Positions 33,012 through 40,677 of a stretch of DNA of 45,912 bases are shown here, piece by piece; the stretch's first letter is position 1; the number at the start of each line of letters is the position of its first letter. The position numbers and the translations under genes are program-made. The stretch spans positions 1 to 45,912 of the forward strand of contig JACKLO010000028.1 of the NCBI GenBank assembly GCA_024235915.1, written 5' to 3'. The DNA comes from Burkholderiaceae bacterium (GTDB taxonomy: Bacteria; Pseudomonadota; Gammaproteobacteria; Burkholderiales; Burkholderiaceae_C). The notes below the pieces were generated by a model, which worked only from the letters and a program-made list of their open reading frames with translations, was not told the origin of the DNA and made no database searches.

Positions 33012-34157
33012 TCAGTTGCCGGCCGGCACCTTGCCTTCGACGCCCTTGACGTAAAAGTCGATCTTGTCGAGCCATTCCTGCGTGGCCATCTCACCCTTGG
33101 GCAGACGCTCCTTGCCGGTGTTGTCCATCACCGGGCCGGTGTAGGCGGCAAAGCTGCCGTCCTTCATGCCGGCGGCCAGCTTCTCGACCTGCTCCTTCAC
33201 ATCGGCCGGCACCACGTCGGCGATCTTCACCAGCGCGTTCTGGCCTTCCTTGACGCCCCAGACGGTGCGGCCGGTGGCCCAGGTGCCGTCCATCACGTCC
33301 TTGATGGCCTTGACGTAGTACGGGCCCCAGTTGGCCACGCAGGAGGCCAGGTGGGCCTTGGGCGCGAAGCCGCTCATGTCGCTGTCCCAGCCGAAAGCGT
33401 ACTTGCCGTTCTTCTCGGCCGTCTGCAGCACGGCGGTGGAGTCGGTGTTCTGCAGCAGCACGTCGGCGCCGCCGTTGATCAGGCTTTGTGCGGCGTCGCT
33501 TTCCTTCGGCGGGTCGAACCAGGTGTTGACCCAGACCACCTTGGTCTTGACCTTGGGGTTCACGCTCTGCGCGCCCAACGTGTAGGCGTTGATGTTGCGC
33601 AGCACCTCGGGAATGGGGAAGCTGGCGACGAAGCCCAGGGTGTTGGTCTTCGTCATCTTGCCGGCGATGACACCAGCCAGGTAGGCGTCCTCGAAGAACT
33701 TGGCGTCGTACAGCCGCATGTTGTCGGCCGTCTTGTAGCCGGTGGCGTGCTCGAACTTGACGTCCGGGAACTCGGCGGCCACCTTCAGCATGGGCTCCAT
33801 GAAGCCGAAGCTGGTGGCGAAGATGATCTTGTTGCCCTGCGCCGCCAGGTCGCGGATCACGCGCTCGGCGTCGGCACCCTCGGGCACCTTCTCGACGAAG
33901 GTGGTGGCCACCTTGTCGCCGAACTCGGCCTCGACCGCCTTGCGGCCCTGGTCGTGCGCAAATGTCCAGCCGGCGTCGCCCACCGGGCCCACGTAGACCC
34001 AGGCGGCCTTCAACGGCTCGGGCTTGGGTGCCGGTGCGGGTGCAGCGGCCGGGGCAGGCGCCGGCGCGGCTTCTTCCTTCTTGCCGCAGGCCGTGAGGCC
34101 GGTGACGGCGGCGGCAGCCGCCAGGACGAACAGGGAGCGTTTGGACAGATCGGTCAT
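33012..34157 (-). CDS. Bmp-family ABC transporter substrate-binding lipoprotein (purine/nucleoside type)
   Basis: This 381-residue protein has a lipoprotein signal with lipobox LTAC (acylated C24), an Ala/Pro linker, then a BMP/PnrA-like binding domain (PLKAAWVYVGPVGDAGWTFAHDQGRKAVE, KIIFATSFGFMEPM, NINAYTLGAQSVNP, VVWVNTWFDPPKESDAAQSL, FGWDSDMSGF). BMP proteins bind purine nucleosides or nucleobases for an ABC importer. The two permeases and ATPase encoded upstream complete the system. It has a strong GAGGAG ribosome site and its own 31-base leader, consistent with higher expression of the binding protein. Confidence 0.93.
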   Translation of the reverse strand: MTDLSKRSLFVLAAAAAVTGLTACGKKEEAAPAPAPAAAPAPAPKPEPLKAAWVYVGPVGDAGWTFAHDQGRKAVEAEFGDKVATTFVEKVPEGADAERVIRDLAAQGNKIIFATSFGFMEPMLKVAAEFPDVKFEHATGYKTADNMRLYDAKFFEDAYLAGVIAGKMTKTNTLGFVASFPIPEVLRNINAYTLGAQSVNPKVKTKVVWVNTWFDPPKESDAAQSLINGGADVLLQNTDSTAVLQTAEKNGKYAFGWDSDMSGFAPKAHLASCVANWGPYYVKAIKDVMDGTWATGRTVWGVKEGQNALVKIADVVPADVKEQVEKLAAGMKDGSFAAYTGPVMDNTGKERLPKGEMATQEWLDKIDFYVKGVEGKVPAGN

Positions 34158-34188
34158 GGACAGGGACTCCTCGGAGGAAGCTGAAATT

Positions 34189-35109
34189 CTAGGTGCCCGG
34201 ATGGAAGGCCTTGCCCAGCGACGCGGGCATGTTGATGCGGATCCAGGTCGGGTTGCGGCTGATCAGCGCCAGCACGACGATGGTGGCGAGGTACGGCAGC
34301 ATCGCCAGCAACTGGCTGGCCACCTGCACGCCCGCCGTCTGCAGCGCGAACTGCAGCATCGTCACGCCGCCGAACAGGTAGGCGCCGAGCAACACCCGTG
34401 CCGGCCGCCAGGTGGCAAAGGTGGTCAACGCCAGCGCGATCCAGCCACGCCCGGCCACCAGGCCCTCGACCCACAACGGTGCATAGACCACCGACAGGTA
34501 CGCACCAGCGAGGCCGCACAGTGCACCACCGGCGGTCACCGCGGCCAGACGCAACAGGCGCACGCGGTAGCCCAGCGCATGCGCCGACTCCGGCGACTCG
34601 CCCACCGCGCGCAGCACCAGACCGGCGCGGCTGCGGTAGAGGAACCACGCGATCACGCCGGTGAGCACGATGGCCGCATAGGCCATCGGGTGCTGACGGA
34701 ACAGCGCCGTGCCCAGCCACGGGATGTCGGCCAGCAGCGGGACCGCGTACTGCACCGGTTCCCCCAGCGTCTTGCCGACGAAGGCCACGCCGACGAAGGC
34801 CGAGAAGCCGCCGCCGAAGATCGACAGCGCCAGCCCGGTGGCGTACTGGTTGGTGTTGAGCCAGATCACCAGCAGGCCGAAGGCCACGGCCATCAAGGCG
34901 CCGGCACCGGCGCCGGCGGCGAAGGCCAGGCCCTGGCTGCCGGTGAGCGACGCGGTGGCGAAACCGGCGATGGCGGCCACCAGCATCATGCCCTCGGCGC
35001 CCAGGTTCAACACCCCGGCCTTCTCGTTGAGCAGCAGGCCCAGCCCCGCCAGCGCCAGGGGCGTGCCGGACGCGATGGTGGCGGCGATCAGCAATGCCAT
35101 CTCGTTCAT
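34189..35109 (-). CDS. ABC transporter permease, nucleoside/purine type (second permease)
   Basis: This 306-residue BPD_transp_2-type permease has about eight to nine spans, and includes the typical NEKAGVLNLGAEGMMLVAA and AYRVRLLRLAAVTAGGALCGLAGAYL-like segments (visible as YRVRLLRLAAVTAGG). It pairs with the preceding permease, whose stop it overlaps by ATGA (35109-35106), so the two are made in equal amounts. Together they form the inner-membrane channel of the Bmp importer. ATG 35109 was chosen on that overlap; a longer upstream frame lies inside the other gene. Confidence 0.92.
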   Translation of the reverse strand: MNEMALLIAATIASGTPLALAGLGLLLNEKAGVLNLGAEGMMLVAAIAGFATASLTGSQGLAFAAGAGAGALMAVAFGLLVIWLNTNQYATGLALSIFGGGFSAFVGVAFVGKTLGEPVQYAVPLLADIPWLGTALFRQHPMAYAAIVLTGVIAWFLYRSRAGLVLRAVGESPESAHALGYRVRLLRLAAVTAGGALCGLAGAYLSVVYAPLWVEGLVAGRGWIALALTTFATWRPARVLLGAYLFGGVTMLQFALQTAGVQVASQLLAMLPYLATIVVLALISRNPTWIRINMPASLGKAFHPGT

Positions 35110-36176
35110 GATCGGCCCCACTTCACCCGATACGCCACCAGCGTGTCGCACGCCAGCAACAGGAACAGCAGCAGGCCCTGGAAGACGCCGCTGAGCGCAT
35201 TCGGCAGGCCCAGGCGGCTCTGCCCCAGTTCACCGCCGATCAGCATCATCGACAGCAGGATGCCGCTGAAGACGATGCCCACCGGGTGCAGCCGCCCCAC
35301 GAAGCAGACGATGATGGCGGTGAAGCCGATGCCGGTGCTGATGTGCGGTGTGAGCTGGCGCAGCGGCCCCGCCACTTCCATCGCCCCTGCCAGCCCGGCC
35401 AGGCCCCCGGAACCCAGCAGCGCCAGCCACAGCGCGCTGCGCGACGAGAAGCCGGCATAACGCGCCGCGGCCGGCGCCAGCCCGCCCACCTGCAGCTGGA
35501 AGCCACGCATCGAGCGGAAGAGGAACAGCCACGCCAGCAGCACGATCACCGGCACGGCCACGGCACCCCAGTGCAGCCGCGTGCCCGACCACAGCGGCAG
35601 CAGCCAGGTGCTGGCGTCGAAGGTGGGGGTCTGCGGGAAGTTGAAGCCCTTCGGGTCCTTCCAGGGCCCGAAGACCAGGTAGTTCACGAGCTGCTGCGCC
35701 ACGTAGACCAGCATCAGGCTGACCAGGATCTCGCTGGCGTTGAAGCGGTCGCGCAGCAGCGCGGTGATGCCGGCCCACAGCATGCCGCCGGCCACGCCCG
35801 CCAGCAGCACCAGCGGCGACAGCCCGCCGCGCCCCGCGTCCAGCCCCAGACCGCCCAGCCACAGCGCCATGCCGCCGCCGGCCACGGCGCCCAGCAGCAG
35901 CTGGCCTTCGGCACCGATGTTCCAGACGTTGGACCGGTAGCACACGGCCAGGCCCAGCGCGCAAAGGATCAGCGGCGTGGCTTTCAGCCCGACCTCGCTG
36001 ACGGCGCGCAGGCCGTTCAGCGGCTCGACGAAGAAGATGGCGAGACCCTTCACCGGGTCCTTGCCCAGCAGGGCAAACAGCAGCGCGGCAATGACGGCCG
36101 TGAGCGCCAGCGCGATCAGCGGCGACGCCAGCGACAGCGCCTTCGACGGCTCCGGCCGCGCCTCAAGCCGCAGCAT
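35106..36176 (-). CDS. ABC transporter permease, nucleoside/purine type (first permease)
   Basis: This 356-residue BPD_transp_2-type permease has an N-terminal span (SPLIALALTAVIAALLFALLG), the family segment CYRSNVWNIGAEGQLLLGAVAG, a coupling-helix region FQLQVGGLAPAAARYAGFSS, and eight or more spans. Its start overlaps the ATPase stop by 14 bases and its stop overlaps the next permease start by four. The longer-plus-shorter permease pair is typical for Bmp/YufPQ-type systems. Confidence 0.92.
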   Translation of the reverse strand: MLRLEARPEPSKALSLASPLIALALTAVIAALLFALLGKDPVKGLAIFFVEPLNGLRAVSEVGLKATPLILCALGLAVCYRSNVWNIGAEGQLLLGAVAGGGMALWLGGLGLDAGRGGLSPLVLLAGVAGGMLWAGITALLRDRFNASEILVSLMLVYVAQQLVNYLVFGPWKDPKGFNFPQTPTFDASTWLLPLWSGTRLHWGAVAVPVIVLLAWLFLFRSMRGFQLQVGGLAPAAARYAGFSSRSALWLALLGSGGLAGLAGAMEVAGPLRQLTPHISTGIGFTAIIVCFVGRLHPVGIVFSGILLSMMLIGGELGQSRLGLPNALSGVFQGLLLFLLLACDTLVAYRVKWGRS

Positions 36177-37701
36177 CGGCCGCCTCCAGCGCCGTCTCGG
36201 CCGCGTCGTCCCAAAGCCCGGACATCCACTGGCCGATGCGCTCGATGGTGGCCTCGCGCGTGGGCAGGCTGGGGCTCAGCCGGCCCTGGGCGATCACGTG
36301 CAGGCGGTCGCTGATCTCGAACAGCTCGTCCAGTTCCTCGCTGACCACCAGCAGCGCGCAGCCGGCGTCGCGCAGCGCCAGCAGTTCACCACGGATCAAC
36401 GCCGCCGCGCCCACGTCCACGCCCCAGGTGGGCTGGGAGACGATCAGCAGCTTCGGGTTGGCATCGATCTCGCGACCGACGATGAACTTCTGCAGGTTGC
36501 CGCCCGACAGGCTCTTCGCCGCCGCGCCCGGCCCGCCGGCCTTGACGCCGAAGCGCTGGATCAGGTGCGCGGCCAGCGCCTGGACCTGGGCCAGGTTCAA
36601 CCAGCCGGCGGCGCCGACACCCGCACGGCGGGTGAGCAAGGTGTTGTGCGCCAGGCTCATCGTGGGCACCGCACCGCGGCCGAGGCGCTCCTCGGGCACG
36701 AAGTGCAGGCCCTCATGCCGTCGCCGGCGCGGCGAGTGGCGCGCAATGTCGCGCCCGAACATCTGGATGCTGCCGGGCGCGGCACGCGGATCCTCGCCCG
36801 ACAGCACTGCCATCAGCTCCTGCTGGCCGTTGCCGCTGACGCCAGCGATGCCGACGATCTCACCGGCGCGCACCTGCAGCTGAAGCCGCTTGAGTTCGAC
36901 GGCGAACGGATCGGCCTTGGGCAGGTCCAGCGCCTGCACCTGCAGCACGACCTCGCCGGCCTTCACGGCGCGGTGTGTCAGCGCCGGCGGCTCGGCGCCG
37001 ATCATCAGGCGCGAGAGGCCGGCGTTGTCGTGCACGGCCGGATCCACCTCGCCAGTGACGCGGCCGCCACGCAGCACCGTGCAGCGCTGGCACAGCGCGC
37101 GGATCTCGTCGAGCTTGTGGCTGATGTAGAGGATGCTGCAGCCGTCGGCCGCCAGCTGACGCAGGGTGACGAACAGCCGCTCCACCGCCTGCGGCGTGAG
37201 CACCGAGGTGGGTTCGTCCAGGATCAGCAGCTGCGGGTCGGTGAGCAGCGCGCGCACGATCTCCACCCGCTGACGTTCACCCACGCTCAAGGTGTGCACC
37301 GGGCGCAGCGGGTCCACGTCCAGGCCATAGGTGCCGGCCACGTCGCGGATGCGGCGGATCACTTCCGCCAGCGGTTGTGCCTTGTCCAGCCCCAGCCAGA
37401 CGTTCTCCGCCGCCGTCAGCGTGTCGAACAAGCTGAAGTGCTGGTAGACCATGCTGATGCCCAGCTGCCGGGCCTGCGCCGGGCTGGCCACCTGCACCTG
37501 TTCGCCGTTGACGCGCACCTCGCCGGCGTCGGGCCGCACGGCGCCGTAGATGACCTTCATCAGCGTGGACTTGCCGGCGCCGTTCTCGCCCAGCACCGCA
37601 TGGATCTCGCCAGGCGCCACGCGCAGGCTCACGTCGTCGTTGGCGACGACGGCCGGGTAGGCTTTGCGGATGCCGCGCAGTTCGAGTCGCGGAGTGGTCA
37701 A
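36163..37701 (-). CDS. ABC transporter ATPase with two nucleotide-binding domains, nucleoside/purine type
   Basis: This 512-residue protein carries two ABC modules, as in RbsA/YufO-type importers. Module 1 has Walker A GENGAGKST (about 38-46), signature LSVGERQRVEIVRAL, Walker B LLILDEPTSVLT. Module 2 has a degenerate Walker A (GVSGNGQQELM), signature LSGGNLQKFIVGREI and LLIVSQPTWGVD, as is normal in this family. The start is TTG 37701: it follows GGGAGGATCT at ideal distance and overlaps the guaD stop as TTGA, so coupling to guaD is likely. No in-frame ATG gives a full first domain. Confidence 0.92.
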   Translation of the reverse strand: MTTPRLELRGIRKAYPAVVANDDVSLRVAPGEIHAVLGENGAGKSTLMKVIYGAVRPDAGEVRVNGEQVQVASPAQARQLGISMVYQHFSLFDTLTAAENVWLGLDKAQPLAEVIRRIRDVAGTYGLDVDPLRPVHTLSVGERQRVEIVRALLTDPQLLILDEPTSVLTPQAVERLFVTLRQLAADGCSILYISHKLDEIRALCQRCTVLRGGRVTGEVDPAVHDNAGLSRLMIGAEPPALTHRAVKAGEVVLQVQALDLPKADPFAVELKRLQLQVRAGEIVGIAGVSGNGQQELMAVLSGEDPRAAPGSIQMFGRDIARHSPRRRRHEGLHFVPEERLGRGAVPTMSLAHNTLLTRRAGVGAAGWLNLAQVQALAAHLIQRFGVKAGGPGAAAKSLSGGNLQKFIVGREIDANPKLLIVSQPTWGVDVGAAALIRGELLALRDAGCALLVVSEELDELFEISDRLHVIAQGRLSPSLPTREATIERIGQWMSGLWDDAAETALEAADAAA

Positions 37702-39038
37702 CGGAGATCCTCCCGGGGAACGATTGTGGCGCCTCGCTGGTGGCGCACCTGCCCGGCGACCCAGGTCTTCACGAGGTGACGCTCGTCGGCCAGCGTGAGC
37801 CATGCGAACACGCGTTCGTGCAGCGTACGGACCAGGGCATCGCGGCGCACGCCCACCGGGCCGGCGGCCCAGTCCCAGACACAGACGTCTGCCACGCCAC
37901 CCGTCTCGAAGCTGCCGATCTCGTGGCCCAGCTGCAAGGCCTGCGCCGCGCCGCGCGTGGCCGCGTGCAACAGTGCCCAGGCGCCCGCCTTGGCGCCCTG
38001 CAACGCCTGCACCTGATAGGCCGCCGCCATGGTGCGCACCATGCTCAGGCTGGTGCCGCCGCCGACATCGCTGGCCAGCGACACCGCCGTGCCGGCCGCC
38101 TGCAACGCCTGCCAGTCCATCAAGCCGCTGCCCAGGAACAGGTTGCTGGTGGGGCTGTGGGCGATCTGCGCACCGGTTTCGGCCAGCAGCGCACGGTCGG
38201 TGTCGTCCAGCCAGATGCCGTGGGCCAGCACGGCCCGCGGGCCTAGCAGGCCGGCGCGGTGGTAGACGTCCAGGTAGCTGCGCGCTTCCGGAAAGAGCTC
38301 GGCCACCCAGCGCACTTCGTCGCGGTTCTCGGCCACGTGCGTCTGCATGTACAGGTCCGGCACCTCGGCCATCAAACGGCCGGCCAGCGCCAGCTGCTCT
38401 GGCGTGCTGCACGGGGCGAAGCGCACCGTGACCGCCTGAGCCTGGCGGCCGGTGCCATGCCAGCGCGCGATGCCGGCGCGCAGTTCGCGGTCGGCGGTGA
38501 CGGCATCGGCGTCACGCAGGCCGTCCGGCGCATGGCGATCCATCAACACCTTGCCGGTGATGCAGCGCATGCCGCGCGCGTGCGCCGCAGCGGCCATGGC
38601 CTCGGCGGACACGGCATGCACCGTGGGGAAGACGACCGCCGCCGTGGTGCCGTGCGCCAGCAGCGCGTCGGCAAAAACTTCGGCACCGGCGCGCGACACC
38701 TCGGGGTCGGCGTAGCGGCGTTCGGCGGGAAAGGTGTAGTGCTCCAACCAGTCCAGCAGATCGGCGCCGTGGCTGGCGATCACGTCCAGCTGCGGCATGT
38801 GAACATGGGTGTCGACGAAGCCCGGCAGCACCAGGTGGCCGCGATGGTCCTCGCGCGACCAGCCGTCGCCCGGGTCCTGAAGCTGCCGGCCGACGATGCG
38901 GCCGGCCTCGACGAGCAGCCAGTGGTCAGGCAGGAAGCGCACGGCGGCGCCGCCTTCGGCAGCGGCATCGGTCAGGGCAGGCGTGGCGACGAAGTCGAGC
39001 AGGTCGCCACGGATCGCCAGGCGGTCGGGAACAGGCAT
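37698..39038 (-). CDS. guaD: Guanine deaminase
   Basis: This 446-residue amidohydrolase converts guanine to xanthine. Motifs in order are PGFVDTHVHMPQ (zinc His pair), LDWLEHYTFPAE, VRFAPCSTPEQL, THVAENRDEV, LAHGIWLDD, SPTSNLFLGSG and ASDVGGGTSLSM (catalytic Asp). Length and motif order match GuaD. ATG 39038 (MPVPDRLAIRGDLLDF) is the natural start. It opens the importer operon, is divergent from xdhAB, and its product xanthine is the substrate of that enzyme, so the two units form one pathway. Confidence 0.95.
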   Translation of the reverse strand: MPVPDRLAIRGDLLDFVATPALTDAAAEGGAAVRFLPDHWLLVEAGRIVGRQLQDPGDGWSREDHRGHLVLPGFVDTHVHMPQLDVIASHGADLLDWLEHYTFPAERRYADPEVSRAGAEVFADALLAHGTTAAVVFPTVHAVSAEAMAAAAHARGMRCITGKVLMDRHAPDGLRDADAVTADRELRAGIARWHGTGRQAQAVTVRFAPCSTPEQLALAGRLMAEVPDLYMQTHVAENRDEVRWVAELFPEARSYLDVYHRAGLLGPRAVLAHGIWLDDTDRALLAETGAQIAHSPTSNLFLGSGLMDWQALQAAGTAVSLASDVGGGTSLSMVRTMAAAYQVQALQGAKAGAWALLHAATRGAAQALQLGHEIGSFETGGVADVCVWDWAAGPVGVRRDALVRTLHERVFAWLTLADERHLVKTWVAGQVRHQRGATIVPREDLR

Positions 39039-39177
39039 GCAGGCGGACAGATTGCAAGAGCCGGGCCAGCCGCCCGAACCCGCCGCATTCTGCACGGCCG
39101 CCGACCTGCGGCCGCGCACGGCGGGCGTGCGACCAGGAGTGCTACCTTTCGGGCATTGCGCTTGCATGGGTGCGTGC
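39039..39177. promoter_or_regulatory. Divergent guaD-xdhA intergenic region
   Basis: These 139 bases must hold promoters for both purine units. I see no clear consensus promoter or operator. The xdhA start lacks a good ribosome site; GGAG at about 39135 is too far away. No regulator gene is adjacent. Confidence 0.45.
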
Positions 39178-40677
39178 ATGTCCGAAGCTTTGACCGAACG
39201 CCCGATCCGCTTCGTCCACCGAGACGCCGTCGTCGAAGTGACCGGCCTGCCCGCCACGACCACGGTGCTGGCCTGGCTGCGTGAACACGCGGGGCGCACC
39301 GGCACCAAGGAAGGCTGCAACGAAGGCGACTGCGGTGCCTGCACCGTGATGGTCGGCGACCTGCAGGACGATGGCGAGGCGGACCAGGGCGCGGTGCGTT
39401 GGCGCACCGTCAACGCCTGCCTGCAGTTCCTGCCCACGCTGGACGGCCGCGCGCTGCGCACGGTGGAGGACCTGCCGGCCGATCACCCGGCCCCCTGCGC
39501 CATGGTCGAGCACCACGGCTCGCAGTGCGGCTTCTGCACGCCAGGTTTCGTCGTGTCGCTGGCGGCGCTGCGGGTGAATCGGCCGGACAAGCCGCCACGC
39601 CGCGAGATCGCCGACGCCCTGGCCGGCAACCTCTGCCGCTGCACCGGCTACCGGCCCATCCTGGACGCCGGCGAGGCCATGTACGACCGCCCGGCACCCG
39701 CGGTCGACGACCGCGCCACGGTCGCCGCCCTGCGATCGCTGCGAGCCGATCCGCCGTTGGCCTACACCGCGCACGACCCGGCCACCGGCCACCCCAGCCG
39801 CTTCCTGGCCCCCCGCACGCTCGACACACTGGCCGCCACCGCCGCCGCCCACCCGCAGGCCACGCTGCTGGCCGGCAGCACCGACGTCGGCCTGTGGGCC
39901 AACAAGCAGTTCCGCCCCCTGCCGCTGCTGATCAGCGTCAATGCCGTGCCGGCCTTCAAGGCCATCGCCGAGACTAGTGGCGTGCTGCACATCGGCGCCG
40001 GTGCAGCGCTGGAGGACGCCTGGTCCGCGCTGGTGGCGCACCTGCCGCCGCTGCGCGACTACGCGCTGCGTTTCGCTTCGCCGCCGGTGCGCCACGCCGG
40101 CACGATGGGCGGCAACCTGGCCAATGGCTCGCCGATTGGCGACACGGCCCCGGTGCTGATGGCGCTGGACGCGCGCATCGTGCTGCGCCACGGCGATGCG
40201 GAACGCACCCTGCCGCTCGACGGCTTCTACACGGGCTACATGAAGAACCAGCGGCAGGCGGGCGAACTGCTGTGGCGCATCGAGGTGCCGCTGCCTGGGA
40301 TGTCCACTGCACTGCGCGCCTACAAGCTGAGCAAGCGCTTCGACTGCGACATCTCGGCCCTCGCCTGCGGCCTGGCGTTGACATGGGACGGCGGCCGCAT
40401 CACGGCGGCCCGGGTGGCCTTCGGCGGCATGGCGGCGACCGTGGCGCGTGCGCCCGGCGCCGAAGCGGCATTGACCGGCCAACCCTGGACCGAGGCCACG
40501 CTGCAGGCTGCATGCGACGCGCTGGCCCAGGACTACACGCCGATGAGCGACCTGCGCGGCAGCGCCGGCTACCGGGTGCGCTCGGCGCGCGCGCTGCTGC
40601 GGCGTTTCTGGCTGGAGACACGGCCCGACGCGCGACTGCCGGCATCGGCCACGCAGGTGTGGGAGGTGTCGGCATGA
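39178..40677 (+). CDS. xdhA: Xanthine dehydrogenase small subunit (2Fe-2S and FAD)
   Basis: This 499-residue subunit has the N-terminal [2Fe-2S] cluster (C47, C52, C55 in GCNEGDCGAC, and C81), the second cluster (C117, C120; C153, C155 in CGFC and CRCTGY), an FAD-binding domain (LLAGSTDVGLWANK at about 230, MGGNLANGSPIGDTAPVLMAL) and a CO-dehydrogenase-flavoprotein C-terminal domain. It takes electrons from the Mo subunit to NAD+. The ATG at 39178 gives MSEALTERPIRFVHRD; an in-frame ATG at 39166 is possible. The stop overlaps xdhB as ATGA. Confidence 0.96.
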   Translation: MSEALTERPIRFVHRDAVVEVTGLPATTTVLAWLREHAGRTGTKEGCNEGDCGACTVMVGDLQDDGEADQGAVRWRTVNACLQFLPTLDGRALRTVEDLPADHPAPCAMVEHHGSQCGFCTPGFVVSLAALRVNRPDKPPRREIADALAGNLCRCTGYRPILDAGEAMYDRPAPAVDDRATVAALRSLRADPPLAYTAHDPATGHPSRFLAPRTLDTLAATAAAHPQATLLAGSTDVGLWANKQFRPLPLLISVNAVPAFKAIAETSGVLHIGAGAALEDAWSALVAHLPPLRDYALRFASPPVRHAGTMGGNLANGSPIGDTAPVLMALDARIVLRHGDAERTLPLDGFYTGYMKNQRQAGELLWRIEVPLPGMSTALRAYKLSKRFDCDISALACGLALTWDGGRITAARVAFGGMAATVARAPGAEAALTGQPWTEATLQAACDALAQDYTPMSDLRGSAGYRVRSARALLRRFWLETRPDARLPASATQVWEVSA

